From Palauibacter sp022826685 (GTDB lineage Bacteria > Gemmatimonadota > Gemmatimonadetes > Palauibacterales > Palauibacteraceae): a DNA stretch of 64,000 nt. A program made the position numbers and the translations under genes. The stretch is from NCBI RefSeq assembly GCF_965221685.1, contig NZ_OZ244907.1. One strand, 5' to 3'. Shown here one piece after another: positions 15,245 to 24,400 of this stretch. A model generated the notes under the pieces. That model did not search any database. It saw only the letters and a list, made by a program, of their open reading frames with translations, and had not been told where the DNA came from. How positions within the stretch are numbered: position 1 is the stretch's first letter; the number at the start of each line of letters is the position of its first letter.

Positions 15245-16600
15245 GTGAGCAACGTACAGACCGCCCCGCAGACATCCTCGACCCGGGCAGCCGACGCCGC
15301 GCCCGCGGCGGAATCCCGCACGCGGACGCTGACCGCGGCCCATGGCGACTACCTCTATCCCTGGGTCCGTCCCTACTACGGTGAGCCGCTCGCGCTCGCC
15401 CGGGGCGAGGGCGTCTGGCTCACGGACGTGGACGGCGATGAGTACCTGGATCTTTTTGCGGGCATCCTCACGACGTCGGTCGGCCACTGCCACCCGGCGG
15501 TCGTGGAGGCGGCGCGGGCGCAGATGGAGCGGCTCGGGCACACCTCCGCACTCTACGTGACGAAAGGCCAGATCGAGGCCGCACGGTCGCTGGCGGAGAT
15601 CACGCCGGGCGCCCTCAGGACGACCTGTTTCACGAACAGCGGCACGGAGGCGGTGGAGTCCGCGGTCGCGACCGCGCGCCTGTACACTGGCCGGCACGAG
15701 ATCATCGCGCTTCGGCTCTCCTATTCCGGCAGGAGCACGCTCACGAGCCACATGACGGCGCAGGGCGCCTGGCGTCTCCCCGGCGGGGGCGTCGACGGGA
15801 TCGTCCACGCGCGGTCGCCGTACCTCTACCGGTCTCCGGTCGGCGCCGGTCCCGAGGCGACGGACTTCTTCATCGACGACCTCGTGGAAGTCATCGAGAC
15901 GACGACGGGCGGAAAGCCGGCCGCATTTTTCGCCGAGACGATCCAGGGCGTGGCCGGCGTCATCGTGCCGCCTCCCGACTATTTCCGGAGGGCCGCGGAG
16001 GTGATCCGGAGCTACGGCGGCCTGTTCATCATCGACGAGGTGCAGGCGGGGTTCGGCCGGACCGGGGAGCGCTGGTTCGGGATCGATCACTGGGGCGTCG
16101 AGCCGGACATCATGGTGATGGCCAAGGGGATCGCGAACGGATTCCCCGTGGGGGCGACCGTCACGCGGCCCGAGATCGCCGAGGCATGGCAGGGGCCGTC
16201 GATCTCGACGTACGGGGGCAACTCGATCTCCATGGCGGCGATGCGCGCGACGCTGGGCGTGATGAAGAGCGAGAACGTGCCCGCCCGCGCCGCCGAGCGG
16301 GGGGCCCAGCTTCGCGCCGGACTCGAGGAGTTGAAGCGCGCGCACGACTGGATCGGCGAGGTGCGCGGCATGGGGCTGATGCAGGGCATCGAGATGGTCG
16401 AAGACCGCGCCGGGAGGGCGCCGGACGGCGAGCGGGCCGGCGCGCTGCTCGAGGCGGCCCGCGAGGAGCGCCTGCTCATCGGGCGCGGCGGGCTGAACGG
16501 GCACGTGATCCGGATCGGCCCATCGCTTCTCATCACGGAAGACGAGATGGCGGAGGGCATCCGCCGCCTCGCGGCCGCCTGCCGGCGGATCGACGGCTGA
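15245..16600 (+). CDS. Class III PLP-dependent aminotransferase
   Basis: A 451-residue fold-type I aminotransferase. It has a family N-terminus (GVWLTDVDGDEYLDLFAG), FIIDEVQAGFGRTG with the PLP-contacting Asp, and the Schiff-base lysine Lys294 in MAKGIANGFPVGA. It resembles omega-amino-acid and alanine-glyoxylate aminotransferases (GABA, beta-alanine, AGXT2 type). The GTG at 15245 follows the dehydrogenase by 22 bases. Its place in the cassette suggests the pathway either starts from an amino acid or handles an aldehyde or keto-acid product. The first 30 residues are low-complexity, so the true start may be later. Confidence 0.85.
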   Translation: MSNVQTAPQTSSTRAADAAPAAESRTRTLTAAHGDYLYPWVRPYYGEPLALARGEGVWLTDVDGDEYLDLFAGILTTSVGHCHPAVVEAARAQMERLGHTSALYVTKGQIEAARSLAEITPGALRTTCFTNSGTEAVESAVATARLYTGRHEIIALRLSYSGRSTLTSHMTAQGAWRLPGGGVDGIVHARSPYLYRSPVGAGPEATDFFIDDLVEVIETTTGGKPAAFFAETIQGVAGVIVPPPDYFRRAAEVIRSYGGLFIIDEVQAGFGRTGERWFGIDHWGVEPDIMVMAKGIANGFPVGATVTRPEIAEAWQGPSISTYGGNSISMAAMRATLGVMKSENVPARAAERGAQLRAGLEELKRAHDWIGEVRGMGLMQGIEMVEDRAGRAPDGERAGALLEAAREERLLIGRGGLNGHVIRIGPSLLITEDEMAEGIRRLAAACRRIDG

Positions 16601-16631
16601 CCTGCCGAACCGCGGGCGAGGGCGTCCGGGC

Positions 16632-17537
16632 GTGAGCCGCCTGGCCGGCCGCGTGGCGATTGTGACGGGCGCCGGCCGCGGCATCGGCCGGGCCCACGCG
16701 CTCGCCCTGGCGGCCGGCGGGGCGAGCGTCGTCGTCAACGACCTCGGCACGGGCGTCGGCGGCGAGGGCGCGGATGCCGGCCCCGCCGAATCCGTCTGCG
16801 CCGAGATCCGGGCCGGCGGCGGCCGCGCCGTGGCCAGCCGTCACGATGTCTCCGACTGGACCGCCGCCCGCGACCTCATCGCCCTCGCGGTCGAATCCTT
16901 CGGCGGCCTCGACATCCTCGTGAACAACGCCGGCATCCTCCGCGACCGTGCCTTCTTCAACATGTCCGAGGACGAGTGGGACGCGGTCGTCGCCGTCCAC
17001 CTCAAGGGCCACGCCGCCCCGAGCCGGCACGCGCTCGCCTGGTGGCGCGCCGAGGCGAAGGCCGGCCGCCCCCGCGCCGCCTCCGTCATCCACACGACTT
17101 CTTCTTCGGGGCTGTGCGGGAACTTCGGGCAGGCGAACTACGGGGCCGCGAAGATGGGCATCATCGGCCTCTCGAAGGTCCTCTCCATCGAGGGTGCCCC
17201 CTACGGCGTGCGTTCCAACGTGATCTCACCCTCGGCGCGGACGCGGATGATCGCCGGCATGACGGGCGCCGACCAGCTGGCGGGACCCGACGAGACCGGA
17301 TACGACCCCTTCGGACCCGAACACATCGCCGTGCTGGCGGCGTGGCTGGCCGAAGCCAACTGCCCCGCGAACAACCAGGTCTTCCACGTGTCCGGGCGGC
17401 GGGTCCGCGTCCTGGAGATCCCCGGAATCGCCTTCGAGGCTCGTTCCGGCAGCGACCTGACGCCCTCCGCGCTCGCCGAAGCGCTGGCCGACCGGTTCGT
17501 CACGCCGCTCGACGCCTTCGCGCTCATTCTCGGCTGA
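16632..17537 (+). CDS. SDR, (3R)-hydroxyacyl-CoA dehydrogenase-like
   Basis: 301 residues. TGAGRGIGRAHALALA binds the cofactor, NNAGILRDRAFFNMS follows, the catalytic Ser lies in HTTSSSGLCGN and the Tyr/Lys pair in ANYGAAKMG. The N-terminus with VVVNDLGTG is typical of the dehydrogenase half of type-2 multifunctional beta-oxidation enzymes and of stand-alone 3-oxoacyl reductases. The C-terminal extension (about residues 240-301, HVSGRRVRVLEIP) is also seen in that group. It starts at GTG 16632 and is last in the acyl-CoA cassette. It could instead supply the adjacent PKS, but no direct evidence ties it there. Confidence 0.82.
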   Translation: MSRLAGRVAIVTGAGRGIGRAHALALAAGGASVVVNDLGTGVGGEGADAGPAESVCAEIRAGGGRAVASRHDVSDWTAARDLIALAVESFGGLDILVNNAGILRDRAFFNMSEDEWDAVVAVHLKGHAAPSRHALAWWRAEAKAGRPRAASVIHTTSSSGLCGNFGQANYGAAKMGIIGLSKVLSIEGAPYGVRSNVISPSARTRMIAGMTGADQLAGPDETGYDPFGPEHIAVLAAWLAEANCPANNQVFHVSGRRVRVLEIPGIAFEARSGSDLTPSALAEALADRFVTPLDAFALILG

Positions 17538-17609
17538 GGTCGGCCCGTTGCGCATTTGGGGCGTCTACCTGCGGCAGGTCACACCGGCGCCCCGGCGCGC
17601 AACCGTCCG

Positions 17610-18359
17610 ATGACCGCCGGCGACACCTGGTCCGGCGACACGTGGTCCGGCGACACCTGGTGGAGTCCCTGGAGCGCAGCCGGGGACTCCCTGATCCTGC
17701 ACGTCGACCTCCGGCCCGACCCCGGGCGGGAGGAAGAGGCCTACTCCGTCCTCGACGACGCCGAACGGGCGCGGTGGAGCCGGTTCCTGCACCGGGGCGC
17801 CCGGCGGCAGCATACGCTGTGCCGCGCGGCGCTCAGGATCAACCTCTGCGAGCGGCTGGGGTGTTCGAACCGGGAACTGTCGTTCGGCTATCTCGAGCAC
17901 GGCAAGCCGTTCGCGAAGGTCAACGGCATCCCTTCGAACGTGAACTTCAATGTGAGCCACAGCGGCCGGCACGGACTGATCGCGTTTGCGGAACAGGGCG
18001 CGCTCGGGGTGGATCTGGAGGTGCGCGCTGCCGGCAGGGATTTCGACGGCATCGGGAGCAGCGTGTACCGTGCGCGCGAACGGCGTGCCCTGTCCGCGGC
18101 CGCCGGAAGCGATAAGGAGCATCTGTTCTATCGGCTCTGGAGCCTGAAGGAGGCGCTCATCAAGGCCTTGGGCACCGGCTTCTCGCTGAATCCAGCCCGC
18201 TTCGAGGTGCCGCGGCGGATCCTCGAGGGCGAGCGGGCCGCGGAGTTTCGCTTCCCGCACCTGCCGTCCGACCGGTTCTGGCTGGAGGATATGGGAGAAC
18301 CCCGCTTCGCCGCGGCGCGCGCCTGCCGACTCGCGCCGGGAGAAAGCTCGCTCGCCTGA
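17610..18359 (+). CDS. Sfp-type 4'-phosphopantetheinyl transferase
   Basis: A 249-residue PPTase that moves phosphopantetheine from CoA to carrier-protein serines. Visible motifs are NVSHSGRHGLIAF, GVDLEVR (magnesium ligands Asp135 and Glu137) and LWSLKEALIKALGTGF (Trp177, Lys180, Glu181). Being just upstream of the PKS, it is the obvious activator of the PKS ACP and the separate carrier at 28796. The ATG at 17610 is followed by an odd threefold GDTWS repeat before the conserved domain; the open frame extends 54 bases further upstream without family features. It lies 64 bases before the PKS on the same strand. Confidence 0.88.
   Translation: MTAGDTWSGDTWSGDTWWSPWSAAGDSLILHVDLRPDPGREEEAYSVLDDAERARWSRFLHRGARRQHTLCRAALRINLCERLGCSNRELSFGYLEHGKPFAKVNGIPSNVNFNVSHSGRHGLIAFAEQGALGVDLEVRAAGRDFDGIGSSVYRARERRALSAAAGSDKEHLFYRLWSLKEALIKALGTGFSLNPARFEVPRRILEGERAAEFRFPHLPSDRFWLEDMGEPRFAAARACRLAPGESSLA
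17617..17661 (+). repeat. Three 15-bp tandem repeats inside PPTase start
   Basis: The unit CCGGCGACACCTGGT occurs at 17617-17631, 17632-17646 (one C-to-G change) and 17647-17661. It encodes the pentapeptide GDTWS repeated at the extreme N-terminus of the PPTase. A multiple of three keeps the frame, so copy-number slippage would change only the length of the leader. Confidence 0.8.
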
Positions 18360-18390
18360 CTCCGGCCCGTTCTTCGGCCGCCCTGATCTC

Positions 18391-18418
18391 TTTCAACGGC
18401 AACAAGACACGCTACCTT
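18391..18418 (+). promoter_or_regulatory. Possible PKS promoter
   Basis: TTTCAA (18391-18396) and TACCTT (18413-18418) with a 16-bp spacer lie just before the PKS ATG at 18424. Transcription would begin at or next to the ATG, giving a leaderless mRNA. Read-through from the PPTase 64 bases upstream is also possible. Confidence 0.35.
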
Positions 18419-18423
18419 AAGGG

Positions 18424-21400
18424 ATGTTCAAGAAAAATTCGGAGCCCATTGCAATCGTGGGCATGGCGTGCCGGTTTCCCGGCGCGGAGGACATCGAAGC
18501 CTTCTGGCGCCTGCTCCATTCCGGCCGCAACGCCGTTACGGAGGGAGTCCTTGGCTCCGGAGCCGGCCGCGTAGGGCAGCTCTTCCCCGACGACAAGGTC
18601 AACAGCGCCTGTCGGTTCGCTGGCTTCCTCGACCGACTCGACGAGTTCGACGCCTCGTTCTTCCGCATCTCGCCGGTCGAGGCGCAGCGCCTGGACCCGC
18701 AGCAGCGCATGATGCTCGAAACGAGCTGGCAGGCGCTCGAGGATGCCGGGATCGACCCGGATCGGTTGAAGGGCAGTCGCACCGGAGTATACGCGGGGAT
18801 CAGCAACTACGATTATCGGGCGCTGGTCCTGGACGCGGGAGAGCCGACGGAGCCGGCCGCCAGCCTCTACTCGGTCACGGGAACGTCCTTCAACACCGCC
18901 ATCGGACGGGTTGCCTTCGCATTGGGGCTGAACGGGCCCGCCATGGCCCTCGACACCGCCTGTTCCTCCTCGCTCGTGGCGATTCATCAAGCGGTGTCGG
19001 GGCTGCAGCGGGAAGAGGCGGATCTGGCGCTGGCGGGGGGCGTGCATGTGATCCTGTCGGCCCAGCTGTTCGAAATGCGCGCGAACGCCGGGATGCTGTC
19101 ACCGGATGGGCGGTGCGCCACCTTCGACGCCGGGGCGAACGGCTACGTACGAGGGGAAGGTTGCGGCATCCTGGTCCTGAAGCGGCTGAGCGAGGCCGTG
19201 ACCGACGGCGACCGGATCTGGGCCGTGATCCGCAGCACGGCGGTGAACCAGGACGGCGCAACCCCGGGCCTGACGGTGCCGAGCCAGGATGCGCAGGAAC
19301 GTTGTATCGAGGACGCGCTCCTCCGGGCCGGGCTCGAGCCTTCGGACGTCGACTACGTGGAGGCGCACGGCACGGGGACGGAAGTCGGGGACCCCATCGA
19401 GGCGCGCGCAACCGCGGCCGCCTACGGGAAGGGTCGCGAACCGGACCACCCCATCCTGATCGGCTCGGTGAAGACGAACATCGGCCACCTGGAGGCGGCG
19501 GCGGGCGTGGCCGGGGTGATCAAGGCCGTCCTGTCGATAGAACGGCGCACGATTCCGAAACACCTGCATTTCGAGAACCCGAATCCGGAGGTGGACTGGG
19601 ACCGGATTCCCCTGCGGGTGACGGGAGACCGCATGGAGTGGCCGCTTCATTCGGGACGGGCGCCCCGGGCGGGGGTGAGCGGCTTCGGGTGGTCCGGCAC
19701 GAACGCTCACGTCCTGCTCGAGGGGTACGAAACAGCCGATCGCAGCCCGGGGGACGGCGACCCGAACGGCCGGCGGGGGCCGGTGGGTTCCGCTCTGCCC
19801 GTCGCCGTTTCGCCGGCTGAGGCGGGCGCGGATCCGGCGTCTCTCCCCGCGCTGCGAGAAGAGGAACTCTCGGCCCGCGTGACACGCGTCCTGCCACTTT
19901 CCGGGAGGTCCGACGAGGCGCTGCGCGAGCTGGCGGAACGGTATCTCGACTGGGTCGACGAGGGCGTCGGGGAGATTCCCGCCGGCAACGGTGCCGGCGA
20001 CCCGCTTCTCGCGGACATGGCGTGGACCGCGGGCGTGGGGCGAAGCCACTTCGACCACCGGGCCGGCGTGCTGTTCCGGGACGCCGCGTCGTTGCGCGAG
20101 GGATTGCGGAAGATCGCCGGGACGGAGGAGAAGGTGGTGCCACGCCGAGCGGCGACCGTCGCGTTCGCCTACGCCGGACAGGCGAGCCAGTGGCCGGGCA
20201 TGGGCGAGACGCTCTACGCGAGCGAGCCGGTGGTGCGCTCGGTGCTCGACCGGTGCGACGAATGGCTCCGGGAAGAGCGTGACGCCTCGCTGCTCGACGT
20301 GATGTTCGGTCGCCCCGCCGCCTCGGGAGACCTGGACGATCCGCAGTGGAAGCAGCCCGCGATCTACGCGCTCGAATGCGCCCTCGGCGCGCTGTGGTCG
20401 AGCCTCGGCATCCGCCCCGACGTAGTGCTGGGACACAGTCTGGGCGAGATCGCGGCGGCGCGGGCCGCGGGCGTGTTCGGCCTGGAGGATGGCCTGCGCC
20501 TTGCGGCGGTGAGAGGCTCGCTGATCGGCGCCCTGCCGGGCGAGGGCGCGATGGCGGCGGTGTTCGCGCCGACCGCCCGGGTGGCGGAGGCGCTGGAGGC
20601 GCACAATGCGGCCTCGCAGGGCATCGGCCTCTGCATCGCCGCCGACAATGGTGCGCATCAGGTCATCAGCGGTCCGGCGGCGGATGTCGACGCGATCCTC
20701 GAGCATCTGGAGGCGGCGGGGGTTCGGGTCGCGCGCTTGCGGAAAAGCCCCGCCTACCACAGCGCCATGATCGAGCCGGCCCTGGACGATCTGGAAGAAG
20801 CCCTGTCGCAGCTTGCCTTCGCGCCGCCGTCGCTTCCCTTCGTCAGCAATCTCACCGGACGGGTAGTCGGTTCGGACGAAGCGTTGGACGCGGCGTACTG
20901 GCGGCGGCAGATGCGCGCGCCGGTGGCGTTCCGCGCCTGCGTCCAGACTCTGGCGGGGCTCGGGGTGGACGCCGTCGTGGAGATCGGTCCGCACGCGGTG
21001 CTCGGGCCGATGACCACGCTCGCCTGGCCCGAGTCGGCAGGGACAGCCTCGCCGCCCGCAGCGCTGTCGAGCCTCATGCGGCCGGGACGAAACGTGTCGG
21101 TGACGGAGGCCGAAGACGCGTTCTTCGCGGCGGTCGCGGGAGCGTACGAGGCCGGACTGCCGCTACGCTTCGACGGGCTCTTCGCCGGCGAATCGCGGCG
21201 CAGGATCTCGCTGCCGGGGTATCCGTTCCGCCGCGACCGCCACTGGGTCGACGCGCCGAGACGGAGGCGGTCGAGCGCCGATCACCCGCTCCTCGGCAGC
21301 CGCCACGAGTCCGCCAGCGGCGAGATCAGCTTCGACACCGAGTTGTTCCCCTCCGACCCGGCGTGGCTAGACGACCACCGCGTGTTCGACCGGGTGGTCG

Positions 21401-24400
21401 CGCCCGGTGCGCTCTACGGCACCATGGCCGCATCGGCCTGCACCGTCGAGGACCCCGGTCCGGCGGTCGTCGAAGACTTCCAGATGCACAGCGCGCTCAT
21501 CTTCCCGGAGAGCGGCGATGCGGACGACAGCGCGGAAGAGGGTCGTCGGCTGCAGCTGCTGCTGGACGGTGCCGAGGAGGGCGGTTCGCGCCGCGTCCGG
21601 ATTCTGAGCAAGGGATCGGCCGACGAGGAATGGACGCTGCATGCCGAGGGCCGGGTCTCGGCAGGCGCCGATTCGGATCTGCCTCCGGCCGGCGCGTCGC
21701 TGGATCCGGCACGGCTCAAGTCCGGCCTGGCGCCGGTGGATCTCGCGGCCTACTACCGCGCCAAGGCGGCGGTCGGGATCGGCCTCGGCCCCTCGTTCCG
21801 CACAGTGGAGGCGCTTTGGGCCAGGCCGGGCGAGGCGCTGGGCGAGATATCCCTGCCGGACTCCGCCGACCGCGGCGGGCTGGCGTTTCACCCGCTCGTG
21901 CTGGACGGTTGCTTCCAGGCGATGGGCGCGGCCCGCGGCGCGGTCGGATCCGATGACGACGTCACGTATCTGCCCTTCGGGTGGGACCGGCTCTCGGTGC
22001 CGGAACGGCTGCCGGCGCGGCTGCTCTGCCACGTCCGCATGAGGGAGGCGCCGGACGGCGCGGACGCCGAACTGCCGGAGGTGCTGAGCGCGGACATTGC
22101 CCTCTACGAACTCGACGGATCCCCGGTCGGCACGCTGGACGGATACACGGTGAAGCGGGCGACGCGGAGCGCGCTGCTCCCCGCCGTGGAAGGGGTCGAG
22201 GAGCTCCTCTACGAAATCGTCTGGCGCGACCGTGCCCTGCCGCCGGGCATGCCCCCGGCCGACTTCCTCCCGAGTCCGTCCGCCGCGGCGTCCCGCTCGC
22301 AGCCGTTTTCCCGGTATCTCGCCGCGGAGGGCGTCAAGGTCGAAGACGAGACCGGCCTGCAGGAAGTGATGGAGCGGGCGGCATGGTGCTACGCGCTGTC
22401 GGCCCTGGAAAAGCTGGGGTGGGAGCGCCGGGCGGGCGCGGCCGTGGAGCCGGAGGAGCTGCGCGAGCGCCTCGAGGTTCTGCCGGAGCACGCGAACCTG
22501 TTGCGCCGGATGCTCGAGATCCTGGCTCGGTCAGGCGTGTTGCAGGTGAAGGACGAGGGCTTTGCCGTGACGGTCGGAGAGGAAGAGCCGTTGCCGGATC
22601 GAATGCCGGGCGACTCCGAGGCGTTTCTGACCGAGGTGACGGAGCGCTTCCCGCACGCGGCGAACGAGATCGGGCTGTTCCGTCGTTGTGCGGGGGCCCT
22701 GCCCGACGTGCTCCGCGGCGAAGAGGATCCGCTGTCGCTGCTGTTCGGCGATGCGGAGCCGACGGCGGGCGATTTGTATCGGCTGGCGCCGGTCTGGCGG
22801 GCCGCGAACCGGATGATTGGCGAGGTGGTTCGCACGCTCGTGGACGAACTGCCGGGCGACCGCCGGCTTCGCGTGCTGGAGGTGGGCGCCGGAATCGGCT
22901 CGGCCACCGAGTACGTCCTGCCCGAGCTTCCGGCGGGACGGTTCGACTACATGTACACCGACATCTCCGCGGGCTTCTTCGCGGAGGCGGAGACGCGCTT
23001 CAGCACCGACGACACCTCGATCGACTACCGGGTGCTGGACATCGAGAAGGATCCGATGGACCAGGGCTTCGATCCCCACGGCTACGATCTGGTCATCGCG
23101 GCCAACGTTCTGCACGCGACCCGTCATTTGGACGAGACGCTCGCCCACTGCGGGGCGCTCCTCGCGCCATCGGGGCTGCTCGTGGCGCTTGAGAACCAGC
23201 GCGGCCGGGGCTGGATGGACCTGATCTTCGGACAGCTGGACGGATGGTGGCGCTTCGACGACCGCTACCGCTCGAACCACGCCCTCGCCGGGCCCGAGGT
23301 GTGGCGTCGGGCGCTCGCCGATATGGGGTTCGCGGAGTCCGAGGTCCTCGGCCTGGACGTGCGGGAAGTGGCGGGTTTGCCCGATCGCGGCGTGATCGTG
23401 GCTCAGAATCCGGCGGAGATCGCCTTGCCGGAGGGCGTGTGGATTCTGGCCGCCGACCGGGGCGGGATGGCGGCGGCGCTGGCGGCGGAACTGGCGGCGC
23501 AAAACCAGCGGGTGGTGCTGGCGGGCGACGATCCGGAGGGCGCGAGGCCGGCGGCCGACAGCAAGGCCGGGATCGTTGCGGCGGCGGTCGAGATGGACCG
23601 GCGCGAATCGTGGCAAGCGCTCGTCGAAGGCCTGCCCTCCGATGTGCCGTTCGCCGGCGCGGTGCATCTCGTCTCCCAGGACGGCTGCGGGGCAGCGGCG
23701 ACAACGGCGGAGATGGCGGGGGACGCGAAACGGGCGACGGCGAGCGCGCTCGCGCTCGTTCAGGGCATCGCGGACGCCGATGTCGCGCCCGAGAAGGGCG
23801 TGTGGTTCGTCACCCGGGGTGCGCAGGTGCTGGAACGGGAACGGACCGGGCAACTGGCCGGCTCCCCCCTGTGGGGGTTCGGCAGAGTCGTGGCGCGGGA
23901 GGCGCCCCAACTGCAACCGCGCATGCTCGATCTCGATCCCGAGGCGGCGGAACCTCAGGCAGTCCTGGCGGACGAGTTGCTGTTCCCCGATTCGGAGAAC
24001 CACATCGCGCATCGCGGAGAGCGCCGCCAGGTGCCCCGGCTCGTCCGGACCGGCGAAGGTGTGGAGCGCCTCGCCCTGCCGGAGGAGGCGAACTGGGTGT
24101 TGGCCCCGGACGAGGGAGGGGCGGTCGAAACGCTGCGCGTGCAGCCGCTGGCGCCGCGCGCCCTGGAGCCGAGGGAGGTGCGCGCCGAGGTGGAGGCCTG
24201 CGGGCTCAACTTCCTGGACGTGTTCCGGGCCATGGGCCTGGTCGAGGACGAGGGGATGCTCGGCGAGGAGTTCTGCGGCCGGATCGTGGAGACCGGCGCC
24301 GACGTCACCGCCGTCTCCGTTGGCGATCGCGTGGCGGGCTTCGCGTTCGGCACCTTCGGGCCGGAGGTCGTGACGCGGGAGGAACTGGTTGCGCTCGCGC

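Noticed and set aside
17617..17661. Short CRISPR-like direct repeats.
   Set aside because: Units are contiguous with no spacers and encode an in-frame pentapeptide; there are no cas genes in the window.
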